NCBI GenBank assembly: GCA_024635795.1
Contig: JAGXIH010000015.1
Location: 1 to 49,811, forward strand
Direction of reading: 5' to 3'
Length of the DNA: 49,811 nucleotides
From: Salegentibacter sp.
GTDB taxonomy: Bacteria; Bacteroidota; Bacteroidia; Flavobacteriales; Flavobacteriaceae
Both the position numbers and the translations under genes were made by a program. Shown here piece by piece: positions 16,162 through 24,973 of the stretch. The notes under the pieces are model-generated. The model was not told where the DNA came from and ran no database searches. It saw nothing but the letters and a program-made list of their open reading frames with translations. Each line of letters starts with the position of its first letter. The stretch's first letter is position 1.

Positions 16162-19100
16162 ATGCACATCATTAATGCCCACCAAAACAATCTCAAAAAT
16201 ATTGATTTAAGCATTCCTGAAAATCAATTGATTGTGGTGACCGGTTTATCGGGTTCCGGGAAATCGTCTCTGGCTATGGACGTTATTGCTAATGAAGGAT
16301 ATCGCTATTTTCTGGAGAGTCTCCCTGCTTATAACCAACAAAATGCGCAGATGATTCCCACTGCTGAAGTGGACGATATAGAAGCCTTACCACCGGTGAT
16401 CAAGGTGGAGCAATCAAAACGCTTCCAGTCTATTAATGCCACTTTCGGTACCCTGTCAGAACTCGCTGCTGTCTTTAGAATTTTATTTGCCCGTTATGCC
16501 GGCACTGAGACCATGAGCAAGTCGCTCTTTTCTTTCAATCACCCAAAAGGGGCTTGTGAGCGCTGCCATGGTATTGGTCAGGCAGAATATATCGATCTTG
16601 AAAAGTTGGTCGGAGATGAAAACAAAACCCTTAGAGAAGGGGCCATCACCACTACCTTACCTAATGGCTATATCGTCTATTCCCAGATCACCGTTGATGA
16701 ATTAAATAAAGTCTGCCAGGCCCATGGTTTTAGTGTAGATATTCCCTGGAAGGAACTCACGGATGAACAAAAAGATGTGGTTTTAAATGGAAGTGATCGC
16801 ATCAAAGTTTTTTATGGAAAACATACTTTGGAGTCCCGGCTAAGATGGGAAGGCTTGAAGGCAAAACCCCGGGAAGAAGGCTTTTATAAAGGCATGCTTC
16901 CCATTATGAAGGATATTCTAAAACGCGATCGCAATCCGAATATCCTGAAGTTTGCCAGTTCCAAAACCTGTCCGGATTGTAAGGGAGCACGGATTAAAGC
17001 TGAACACCTGAAATATAAATGGAGGGGCCTGAACTTTCGGGAATGGATGGATCTTCCCTTAATCGACTTATATGATAGCCTGAAAAGCCTGGAGGTGACA
17101 GCCGGGGAACAAGTATTGGTTGATAAGATTTGTACTCAGTTGTTCGACCTGATAAGACTCGGAATGGAGGAATACCGGTTAAGCACTCCAAGTACTGAAA
17201 TTTCTTCCGGAGACGCACAGCGTATCAAATTGATCAAGCAGGTAAACAGTAGCCTGCAAGGTATTCTTTATGTATTTGATGAACCTTCCATCGGTTTATC
17301 TGAAGACTACCAAAACTATTTACTCCATATTCTTAATCGCTTGATTAGCCGTGGAAATACGGTCATGGTGGTAGAACACGACTTAAATTTTATCGGATCT
17401 GCAGATTGGATAGTGGAATTAGGCCCGGCCGCTGGTGCTTACGGAGGAGAAGTAGTTTTTAACGGTCCGATACAGGAATTTTTAAATGCGAAAGGCCTAT
17501 CGAGCCCCACCTTAGCTGAATTACAAAAAGCAGATTCCAAATCTGATAAAGAACCTAAACGAGAAACAGCAGATTCATTTCAGCCTCAATTAGGGGAATT
17601 GACTGTAGTGGGTAGGAAAACACCTCAAATGTTGCAAAAGCTTTCCCGATATTGTGAACAAGAGGACTTAAAACTGCTTGCGGTATCCGATCAACCCATT
17701 GGCAAAACCCCCAGAAGTAATCCTGCTACTTATACCGGCCTGGCTGACAAAATACGTGACCTATTGGCTAAATCCCCGGAAGCGAAATCCCTGAAATTGG
17801 CTAAAGGAGCCTTTTCTTTTAATAATAAGAGTGGAAGATGTGAAGCCTGTGAAGGGGCGGGTGTGATCACCCTCTCCATGAATGTGATGGGCACTATCAA
17901 CCAGATTTGTCCGAACTGTAATGGTAAGCGTTTTAAGGATGAAGTATTGCAAGTGCATTGGAACAATAAAAATATTGCTGAAATCTATAATCTGAGTATA
18001 ACGGAAGCTTATGATTTCTTTACCGATGAGAAGAAAATCACCAAAATACTATCTTTGATGTTGCAATTGGGCCTGGGGTATATCAAACTTGGCCAACCTT
18101 CCAACACCTTATCAGGGGGGGAAGCGCAACGCATTAAACTCACTAAGCATTTTGCCAAACAATCAAAAAAAACTCTTTTATTGCTGGAAGAACCCAGTAT
18201 TGGATTACATCAGCAAAATGTGAGGCAGCTGCTAAAAGCTTTGCACCAGCTCAAAAATCAAACGGCTGGTATTATTTGCTTTGAGAATCAACCACTTTTT
18301 CAATCTTCCTGCGATACGTGGGTAGATAATGCCATAAAAGCTCCAGTGCTGGAGCTAAAAGAAGCACTAGATCAGCGCAGGGATACGGTCTCCATAAAGG
18401 GGGCTCGAACGCATTATCTCAAAGACCTGGACGTAGAAATACCCAAAAATGAATTATCCGTGGTTACGGGAATTTCTGGTTCAGGTAAATCATCTCTGGT
18501 GATTGACACCCTGCATGGCTACGGGCTTCAGGAAATGACCAAACAATTTTCGAGTTATCAGCTGTCCAGGGTAGGAGTGAATTTTCAGTTTGAAGTAGAT
18601 CATATTGAAGGGCTGAGTCCAACTATTTGCGTTACGCGGAAAGAAAAGAGCTTTACAGACCGCTCCGATATTGCCAAACAAACGGGAATAGATAAGATTT
18701 TACGTTTTGCCTTCTCCAGAAAAGCGCAGTATGAAGGAAAGGAATTATCAGCCAGTCATTTTTCTAATAATCACGAATTGGGAAAATGTGCCGTATGTGA
18801 TGGTATGGGTCAGGAATTGCTCCCTGATCTGGATAAAATAGTGCTCGATGATGAAAAGAGTATCGCTGAAGGAATTTTTGAGCACAACAAATCCCTGGCC
18901 TATTATGGTCAGGCGAGCAGCCAGTATATGGCGATCGTAAAGGAGCTGGGCACCAAATATGGATTTAGCCTGGAAACACCTTTTAAGGAACTGACCGATA
19001 AACAAAAAGACATTTTATTCCATGGGGCGGGTGAAACGGTGTGGAAAGCCCAATGGGTATATAAGACCAAAACCCGGGAAGGAATTCAGGAGGTAAGTAT

Positions 19101-20652
19101 GAAATGGGAAGGGCTCTTTCACTACTTAAAAGAAGAATATTATAAAACCCGGAAAAATAAAAATATAGACAAACTCAAGGCACTTTTCTCTCTTTCGGAA
19201 TGTGGCCATTGTGCGGGAAGTGGATTAAAGCCGGAACGACTGGTCTTTCAAATTGGAGGGAGATCCATTCATGGAATAAGGTTGATGGATTTTAAAGCTT
19301 TGGAAAACTGGCTTTCTGATGATTCTAAACAAGAGGAGATGGATCAAAAACTCATCTCCAATATTCAACCTCATTTGATCAACACCATTAAGCGGGCAAA
19401 GCAGTTGCATATAGATCATCTGCAACTCAACCGCAAATCCACTACGCTTTCCGGTGGAGAAAACCAACGGGTAGCACTTATCAAACAGTTAAACTCACCG
19501 CTCAAAGGCATCACCTATCTGTTAGATGAACCTTCAGCAGGATTATCCAATGACAATATTCTCGATCTGATCAACATTTTAAAAGAACTTATTGCAAAAG
19601 GCAATACGGTCATTGTGATTGAGCACAATAAGGAGATTATTCTGGAGGCTGATCAGTTGCTTAAACTCGGCCCTCAGGCGGGTAAATTGGGAGGTTATAT
19701 TACTTATCAGGGCAGTCCTCAGGATTATTTGAAACAAGCCGATTGTCATCCTTTTTTGAAGGAAGCTTCCAAAGCGATCGAGCTAAAAGGAGCAAAAAAG
19801 GCTATTGCCATCCGGAAACTCTCCAAACACACCTTAGTGAAAGATGCACTGGAAGTGCCTGTTGGAGGAATCACAGCCATTAGTGGTAAATCGGGAATAG
19901 GGAAGACCACCCTGGTTAAAGACATCCTGATTCCGAGCATTGAGACAGGCAAGCCGGTCAATTGTGAAAGTATAGTTTTCCCAAAGAAGTATTTAGGTGC
20001 ACATTATTTTGAGTCTAAAAAACTACGATCCCATGCCAATACCTTGTTAGTTTCTTATTTGGATCTGCTGAAGGAAATAAGCAAGATCTTTGCAAGCGAA
20101 ACAGGACTCAAGGCTCGTGACTTTTCTTATAAAACAAAAACAAGTCAGTGCCCAAACTGCAAAGGCAAAGGCTATTTGGAAACCAGCCTGGATGTAGCCG
20201 CCAATGCGATTGAAAAATGCGAAGTATGTAAAGGGCAACGCTATCAGTCGCATATTTTGGAACATACTGTTGATTCTAAAAATATCGCGGAGGTACTCGG
20301 CTTTAATCTTAACGAATTAAAGGAATGGTTTGAGGAGATGAAGGTTACTGATAAAACCCTTCAATTCTTAAATCAGTTGGAGGAAATCGGGTTAATGCAT
20401 CTTAGCATAGATCAGCCGGTGCAATCCCTTTCTTCGGGGGAGAAGCAGCGATTGTTGTTATTGAACTGGCTGCAGGACCGGGCTACTAATGCACTTTATG
20501 TTTTAGATGAACCCAGCACCGGCTTGCATTATGCTGATATTGATCTCTTGTATGGGATACTAAACAAACTCAGCCAGGCCAATGATATTCTGATTATTGA
20601 TCATAATCCGTATTTGTTGGGAAAAATTGGGGTTGGTGTAGTTTTAGAATGA
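16162..20652 (+). CDS. Tandem UvrA-like ABC ATPase fusion (two UvrA-type units, four NBDs)
   Basis: A 1496-residue soluble protein. Unit 1 is residues 1-735. NBD1 has Walker A GLSGSGKSS (28-36), zinc pairs CERC (about 132) and CPDC (about 271), a degraded signature EISSGDAQR and Walker B VFDEPS. NBD2 lacks any Walker A loop, but keeps the UvrA hallmark IGKTPRSNPATYTG (about 512), zinc pairs CEAC/CPNC, a perfect LSGGEAQR (about 650) and Walker B with Glu for Asp (LLLEEPS). Unit 2 is about 745-1496. NBD3 has GISGSGKSS (about 770), CAVC/CGHC, LSGGENQR and LLDEPS. NBD4 has GKSGIGKTT (about 1242), CPNC/CEVC, LSSGEKQR and LDEPSTGLH. Ordinary UvrA is about 950 residues with two NBDs. I see no clear UvrB-binding domain. 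It may act in DNA damage recognition, drug tolerance or defence; the role is unknown. Monocistronic. Confidence 0.88.
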   Translation: MHIINAHQNNLKNIDLSIPENQLIVVTGLSGSGKSSLAMDVIANEGYRYFLESLPAYNQQNAQMIPTAEVDDIEALPPVIKVEQSKRFQSINATFGTLSELAAVFRILFARYAGTETMSKSLFSFNHPKGACERCHGIGQAEYIDLEKLVGDENKTLREGAITTTLPNGYIVYSQITVDELNKVCQAHGFSVDIPWKELTDEQKDVVLNGSDRIKVFYGKHTLESRLRWEGLKAKPREEGFYKGMLPIMKDILKRDRNPNILKFASSKTCPDCKGARIKAEHLKYKWRGLNFREWMDLPLIDLYDSLKSLEVTAGEQVLVDKICTQLFDLIRLGMEEYRLSTPSTEISSGDAQRIKLIKQVNSSLQGILYVFDEPSIGLSEDYQNYLLHILNRLISRGNTVMVVEHDLNFIGSADWIVELGPAAGAYGGEVVFNGPIQEFLNAKGLSSPTLAELQKADSKSDKEPKRETADSFQPQLGELTVVGRKTPQMLQKLSRYCEQEDLKLLAVSDQPIGKTPRSNPATYTGLADKIRDLLAKSPEAKSLKLAKGAFSFNNKSGRCEACEGAGVITLSMNVMGTINQICPNCNGKRFKDEVLQVHWNNKNIAEIYNLSITEAYDFFTDEKKITKILSLMLQLGLGYIKLGQPSNTLSGGEAQRIKLTKHFAKQSKKTLLLLEEPSIGLHQQNVRQLLKALHQLKNQTAGIICFENQPLFQSSCDTWVDNAIKAPVLELKEALDQRRDTVSIKGARTHYLKDLDVEIPKNELSVVTGISGSGKSSLVIDTLHGYGLQEMTKQFSSYQLSRVGVNFQFEVDHIEGLSPTICVTRKEKSFTDRSDIAKQTGIDKILRFAFSRKAQYEGKELSASHFSNNHELGKCAVCDGMGQELLPDLDKIVLDDEKSIAEGIFEHNKSLAYYGQASSQYMAIVKELGTKYGFSLETPFKELTDKQKDILFHGAGETVWKAQWVYKTKTREGIQEVSMKWEGLFHYLKEEYYKTRKNKNIDKLKALFSLSECGHCAGSGLKPERLVFQIGGRSIHGIRLMDFKALENWLSDDSKQEEMDQKLISNIQPHLINTIKRAKQLHIDHLQLNRKSTTLSGGENQRVALIKQLNSPLKGITYLLDEPSAGLSNDNILDLINILKELIAKGNTVIVIEHNKEIILEADQLLKLGPQAGKLGGYITYQGSPQDYLKQADCHPFLKEASKAIELKGAKKAIAIRKLSKHTLVKDALEVPVGGITAISGKSGIGKTTLVKDILIPSIETGKPVNCESIVFPKKYLGAHYFESKKLRSHANTLLVSYLDLLKEISKIFASETGLKARDFSYKTKTSQCPNCKGKGYLETSLDVAANAIEKCEVCKGQRYQSHILEHTVDSKNIAEVLGFNLNELKEWFEEMKVTDKTLQFLNQLEEIGLMHLSIDQPVQSLSSGEKQRLLLLNWLQDRATNALYVLDEPSTGLHYADIDLLYGILNKLSQANDILIIDHNPYLLGKIGVGVVLE

Positions 20653-20855
20653 TTTCTTTCTTTTAAAAATATCATACCAAATAATTTAAAATTCTTGTTG
20701 TGAAATTTTTAAATGCTAGAATGCAATTTTCAGAATCATTTGCTTTAAAAAATTATTTTAATGGAAGCTATGTTTTTTTAATATCACAAATTTCAAAGAA
20801 GGAACTAACAACCAATCTGAAAAATGAATTAACAGCTTAAGCTTTGGCCATTATT

Positions 20856-20910
20856 ATAAGCTCAGGTGTGAAGATGGCAAAAAGAAAAACATCATCACAC
20901 CTGAGCTTAT
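20856..20910. repeat. 21-bp inverted repeat between convergent genes
   Basis: ATAAGCTCAGGTGTGAAGATG (21 bases; 20856-20876) is mirrored at 20890-20910 with one mismatch, around a 13-base purine-rich loop. It lies 20 bp past the stop of the minus-strand S9 gene and about 200 bp after the UvrA-like gene. There is no T run. It may be a bidirectional terminator or a small palindromic insertion; the other ~200 bp of this gap hold no gene. Confidence 0.75.
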
Positions 20911-20929
20911 AGAAAAATTGAGCTTAAGA

Positions 20930-22813
20930 TTACAAGGTATCCTCCAGCCATTTAAAGAATTCTCTTTGCCAGATTATACCATTCTGGGCGCTCAGGATCC
21001 AGTGGTTCTCCATAGGAAAATATAACAACTTACTTTTTAAACCTTTTAGTTGTGCGGCCTGGAAGGCTTCAAGACCTTGCCCAATTGGCACTCTGAAATC
21101 CTTTCCTCCCTGTATGATCAAAATGGGTGTGTTCCATTTATCTACAAAATTGATAGGATTAAATTCGGTATATGCTTTGGGTGTTGGATCTTGCCAGTAA
21201 GGGCCGCCTAGATCTCTATTTACAAAGAAGAGTTCTTCTGTGGTTCCATACATACTGCGGGTATTAAAGATACCGTCATGAGCAATAAATGTTTTAAACC
21301 GATTGTCGTGATGACCGGCAAGGTAATAAACGGAATACCCGCCGTAGCTTGCCCCAACAGCTCCAAGTCTGTCTTTATCTACAAAGGCTTCTTTGCTTAT
21401 TTCATCTATTGCTGAAAGATAATCCTCCATATTTTGTCCGCCCCAGTCGCCACTTATCTGCTCGTTCCATTCTACTCCATATCCCGGCATCCCTCTTCGG
21501 TTAGGAGCAACAATTATATAACCTTTAGCAGCCATCAGTTGAAAGTTCCATCTGAAGGAATAGAATTGGGACAACGGAGATTGCGGTCCACCCTGTAAGT
21601 AAAGAAGGGTCGGGTAATTTTTATTGGGATCAAAGTCTGGTGGGTAGATCACCCAGGTTAGCATTTCTTTTCCGTCGGTGGTTGGGATCATCCTTTTTTC
21701 CACCTTGCTCAGCTTTATTCCATTATAGAATGAATCATTCGCATGGCTAAGCTGATCCATTTTTCCGCTTTTAAGATCTACTATATAAATCTCTGAAGCA
21801 TGATTCATATCTGTTCTGGTCACCACCATGCTGTTATCTGTCTGACCTACCATGCCGGTAATATCGAACTGGCCTTCGGTGATTTGTTTAACCTCACCTG
21901 AACCCTCTTTTGGAAGATTTACCTCAAATAATTGTTTTGTTCCCATAGTAGGAGCTAAAAAGAAGAGCTTTTTTCCATCCTTACTCCATAGAAAGCTACT
22001 CACAGTCCCATCCCAGTCTTTGGTAAGATTCTGTTTTTGGCCATCTCTCAGAACAATAATGTCATTCTTATCGGCTTCGTATCCGGGTTCATCCATTTGC
22101 AACCAGGCAAGAGTTCCGTCCTTAGAGACTGCAGGGGAAGTATCATAACCTTCATTGTCTTCAGTTAGATTGGTAGTAGTTTTTGAAGTGAGGTCATAGG
22201 AATAGATATCTGAATTTGTGCTTTCTGCATAGTCTTTTCCCTTTAGCTTTTTAGAAACATAAAAAACTTTGCTACCATCACTATTCCAGATATAATCTTC
22301 TGAACCACCAAATGGTTTTAAAGGAGTATCATAGGGCTCTCCTTCCATAATGTCCCATTCTTCTTCCGAAGAAAGATCCTTAATAAATAAATGATTGTAC
22401 TTACCATCTTCCCAGGTATCCCAGTGCCTGTAGTTGAGGTCATCATAAATATAGACATCAGACTTCTCCATCTCTGGATAGAAATCTTCCCCGCTAACCG
22501 GCTCAACTTTAACTTCTTTAGATACTAATTTGTATTGACCTGAAGGAGATACTTTGGCATCAGTGTATATGCTGTCATAGGATTTTATTTGAGTTGGATC
22601 TCCTCCTTTGAGAGGAAGTACAAAGGTTTTAGAGCTGCTGCTGTTGGTACTTATATCATAAGAGCTGGTGGAAAAAATTACCTGCTGCCCGTCATTGGTT
22701 AAACTTATCGGAGAAACCCGTTGAAGTTCCCACAGTTTTTCGGGGGTCATTGTTTGGGCGTTAGCCGAAAGACAAATGCCTGAAAAGATCAGGAAAAAAT
22801 ATAGCTTTTTCAT
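20930..22813 (-). CDS. S9 family prolyl oligopeptidase, exported (second)
   Basis: From the ATG at 22811-22813 this is 627 residues with signal peptide MKKLYFFLIFSGICLSANAQ. An upstream in-frame ATG at 22846 would add 11 residues that spoil the signal peptide. The propeller half carries repeats such as GQQVIFSTSSYDIS and DGKKLFFLAPTMG. The hydrolase half starts about 385 (PTLLYLQGGPQSPLSQFYS). Catalytic Ser489 is in GASYGGY, Asp in GGKDFRV, and His in ENHWIL near the C-terminus. It is only distantly similar to the peptidase at 13090-14967, so it is not a recent duplicate. A -7-like TATCTTTA lies about 35 bp upstream of the start on the minus strand. Confidence 0.9.
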   Translation of the reverse strand: MKKLYFFLIFSGICLSANAQTMTPEKLWELQRVSPISLTNDGQQVIFSTSSYDISTNSSSSKTFVLPLKGGDPTQIKSYDSIYTDAKVSPSGQYKLVSKEVKVEPVSGEDFYPEMEKSDVYIYDDLNYRHWDTWEDGKYNHLFIKDLSSEEEWDIMEGEPYDTPLKPFGGSEDYIWNSDGSKVFYVSKKLKGKDYAESTNSDIYSYDLTSKTTTNLTEDNEGYDTSPAVSKDGTLAWLQMDEPGYEADKNDIIVLRDGQKQNLTKDWDGTVSSFLWSKDGKKLFFLAPTMGTKQLFEVNLPKEGSGEVKQITEGQFDITGMVGQTDNSMVVTRTDMNHASEIYIVDLKSGKMDQLSHANDSFYNGIKLSKVEKRMIPTTDGKEMLTWVIYPPDFDPNKNYPTLLYLQGGPQSPLSQFYSFRWNFQLMAAKGYIIVAPNRRGMPGYGVEWNEQISGDWGGQNMEDYLSAIDEISKEAFVDKDRLGAVGASYGGYSVYYLAGHHDNRFKTFIAHDGIFNTRSMYGTTEELFFVNRDLGGPYWQDPTPKAYTEFNPINFVDKWNTPILIIQGGKDFRVPIGQGLEAFQAAQLKGLKSKLLYFPMENHWILSAQNGIIWQREFFKWLEDTL

Positions 22814-23131
22814 TAGAGTAGAGGATTGGTTTATAAAAACAAACATAAAGATACTCAGGAAGGCCTAAAAACCTTAAAATAACCCAAAAAAATATTCATC
22901 TTATTGCGGATCCTCATTATCTATTTTAACATCATAATGAAGCAGAACTATTTTTTTCAAAGTTCTTATTAGGATAACATTGAAATTAGAAAGAGGTTTC
23001 AGTTTCAGCTTAAACTCAGTTTTACGGTAAAACAAAGAGAATAAGTCTATGTGCATTTTTGTTCCTATTTTTACGCTACTCTTGATCCTTGTTATTAATT
23101 AATTGGAATAGTAAAATCTAAAAGTTATCCC

Positions 23132-24775
23132 TTGAAGCTACTCTCTTTTTTAGGCTTATTCTTTTTTTTACAATGTTGTCTTTCTCTAAATGCTCAGGAA
23201 ATTGAAGAAAGAGTTCTCTCTGCGATTGAAAAAACCGAAGAATACGACGCACAGAAAAAGGCCAGAATTAATGCTTATAGGGAACAATTAAGAGGTCTTG
23301 AAAGAACCGATACCCTTCAGAGATATAATTTAAACCGTGAGCTTTATAATGAGTACCGAATTTTTAAACAGGATTCTGCTTTTCAATATGGATTAAAGCT
23401 CCGGAAACTGGCAATTGATCTCGATAGTTTGCCCTTAATAGCGGCAGCTGCCTTTAATCTTGCCGATATTAGTGTTTCTGCCGGTATGTATAAAGAAGCC
23501 CTGGAATTTATGGAAACTATCCGGGAAGCAGAACTTCCCGTAAACATGCGTTCTCTTTATCATGGATTGTATGGACGTCTATACAATGAAATGGCCGAAT
23601 ATAGTAACCTGAGTTATTATACCGAGGATTATCTCGATAAGGCTACTCAATATCGAAAATCTGCACTGAGTTATACCGAATCCGGAACATTCTTCAATCT
23701 CTTTCTTCAAAGTTTTATTGAGTATAAGCACGGTAGTCTCCATCAAGCCATTAGTGGATTCCGTGAATTGCTTAAAATGAATTTAAGCCTTCGCGACCAG
23801 GCATTGTTGCATTATAGTTTAGGTGATATTTATTCCCAGCTTAACGAGAAGGATAAAGCTTTGTATCATTTTGCCGAAGCTGCAATTGCCGATATACAAA
23901 CCTCAACGAAAGAAACTCTGGCTATGATTAGGCTAGCCGAACTTTATTTCGAAAAAGGCCAAACCAAAACTGCCTCCGTATTAATCCGAAAGGCCAATGA
24001 GGATGCGGCCTTCTATGGAGCTCAGCAGCGAAAATTAAGAGTAGCAGCGATATTACCGATTATCGAGGAACAAATGGTTTCTCAAATAGAAGAACAAAGG
24101 GCGAAATTGTATCAGCGGAATATTATTCTAAGCTTTTTTATTGTTTTTGTCCTGATCCTTGCCATCGTAATCTATTTTCAGGTAATTAAAATGCAGGAAG
24201 CCCGGAAAATTATCGAAAAAGCTCACTCCGATCTTCAGGCTACAAATCAAAAGATCTCTTCTGTGAACGATCAGCTCAATCTTCTAAACGATAAACTCCA
24301 GGAGGCTAATAAGATTAAAGAGGAATATATCGGATTCTTTTTTATCCAGGATGCTAATATTTTTGAAAAATTCCGGGAATTTAAATTATCTATTGAAGCG
24401 GATTTACAGGAAGGTAATATCGAAAAAGTAAAATATAGCATAGACCATCTTGACCTAAAACGTGAAAAAGAAAAGCTTCTTAATAATTTTGATCAGGCAT
24501 TTATTAAACTCTTTCCCAATTTTATAGAAGAGTTCAATTCTTTATTGAAACCGGAAGAGCAAATAACCTTAAAAAAAGGGCAGCTTTTAAACAAGGAACT
24601 GCGAATCTTCGCGCTTATGCGATTAGGAATTAGCCACAACGAGGTTATCGCTAAGATTTTAGGTTATTCTGTAAATTCAATATATGCCTATAAAACTAAG
24701 ATCCGTAAAAAATCCAGAATGGGTAAAAAGGATTTTGATAGAAAACTTATGGAAAATACCACATTGAAGTTTTAA
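23132..24775 (+). CDS. PUL regulator: TPR sensor, one membrane helix, DUF6377-type C-terminus with LuxR-like HTH
   Basis: A 547-residue protein starting at TTG; no in-frame ATG lies upstream, and the signal peptide MKLLSFLGLFFFLQCCLSLNAQ begins right there. Residues 25-300 are TPR-like helices (ALEFMETIREAELP, ALYHFAEAAIADI). A membrane helix is at about 329-351 (NIILSFFIVFVLILAIVIYF), followed by a coiled coil (SDLQATNQKISSVNDQLNLL). The C-terminal part has a helix-turn-helix (IFALMRLGISHNEVIAKILG, then YSVNSIYAYKTKIRKKS). A periplasmic sensor joined through the membrane to a DNA-binding domain, just upstream of susC, suggests it senses released glucan and activates this locus. Family recalled as DUF6377; SusR-like in role by inference. 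Confidence 0.8.
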   Translation: MKLLSFLGLFFFLQCCLSLNAQEIEERVLSAIEKTEEYDAQKKARINAYREQLRGLERTDTLQRYNLNRELYNEYRIFKQDSAFQYGLKLRKLAIDLDSLPLIAAAAFNLADISVSAGMYKEALEFMETIREAELPVNMRSLYHGLYGRLYNEMAEYSNLSYYTEDYLDKATQYRKSALSYTESGTFFNLFLQSFIEYKHGSLHQAISGFRELLKMNLSLRDQALLHYSLGDIYSQLNEKDKALYHFAEAAIADIQTSTKETLAMIRLAELYFEKGQTKTASVLIRKANEDAAFYGAQQRKLRVAAILPIIEEQMVSQIEEQRAKLYQRNIILSFFIVFVLILAIVIYFQVIKMQEARKIIEKAHSDLQATNQKISSVNDQLNLLNDKLQEANKIKEEYIGFFFIQDANIFEKFREFKLSIEADLQEGNIEKVKYSIDHLDLKREKEKLLNNFDQAFIKLFPNFIEEFNSLLKPEEQITLKKGQLLNKELRIFALMRLGISHNEVIAKILGYSVNSIYAYKTKIRKKSRMGKKDFDRKLMENTTLKF

Positions 24776-24862
24776 AACCCTTTAAAACTTTCTATATGTT
24801 TTTACCTACCTATACAGATTTAATATACTGAAAACCAATAAATTAATATTTTTAGTTAACAG

Positions 24863-24913
24863 TATTTTTCGATATGGAGATGATAATCTCTATTTTTCGT
24901 TCTTAATTTTTCG
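24863..24913 (+). promoter_or_regulatory. Candidate control region of the PUL
   Basis: TATTTTTCG occurs at 24863-24871 and 24891-24899, and TAATTTTTCG at 24904-24913. The first two are 28 bp apart and flank a small hairpin GAGAT-GATA-ATCTC (24877-24890). One copy may be the -7 box (TAnnTTTG variant) and the others regulator sites. The region is 60-110 bp before the susC start. Confidence 0.4.
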
Positions 24914-24973
24914 CAAGTTTGAAGTGTTCTTAGAATCAATCAAAAAAATTAAAGGGAACAATAAACTTCAAAC

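Noticed and set aside
13090-22813. The two S9 peptidases as a duplication pair
   Set aside because: They share family motifs only; sequence outside the catalytic motifs is very different.
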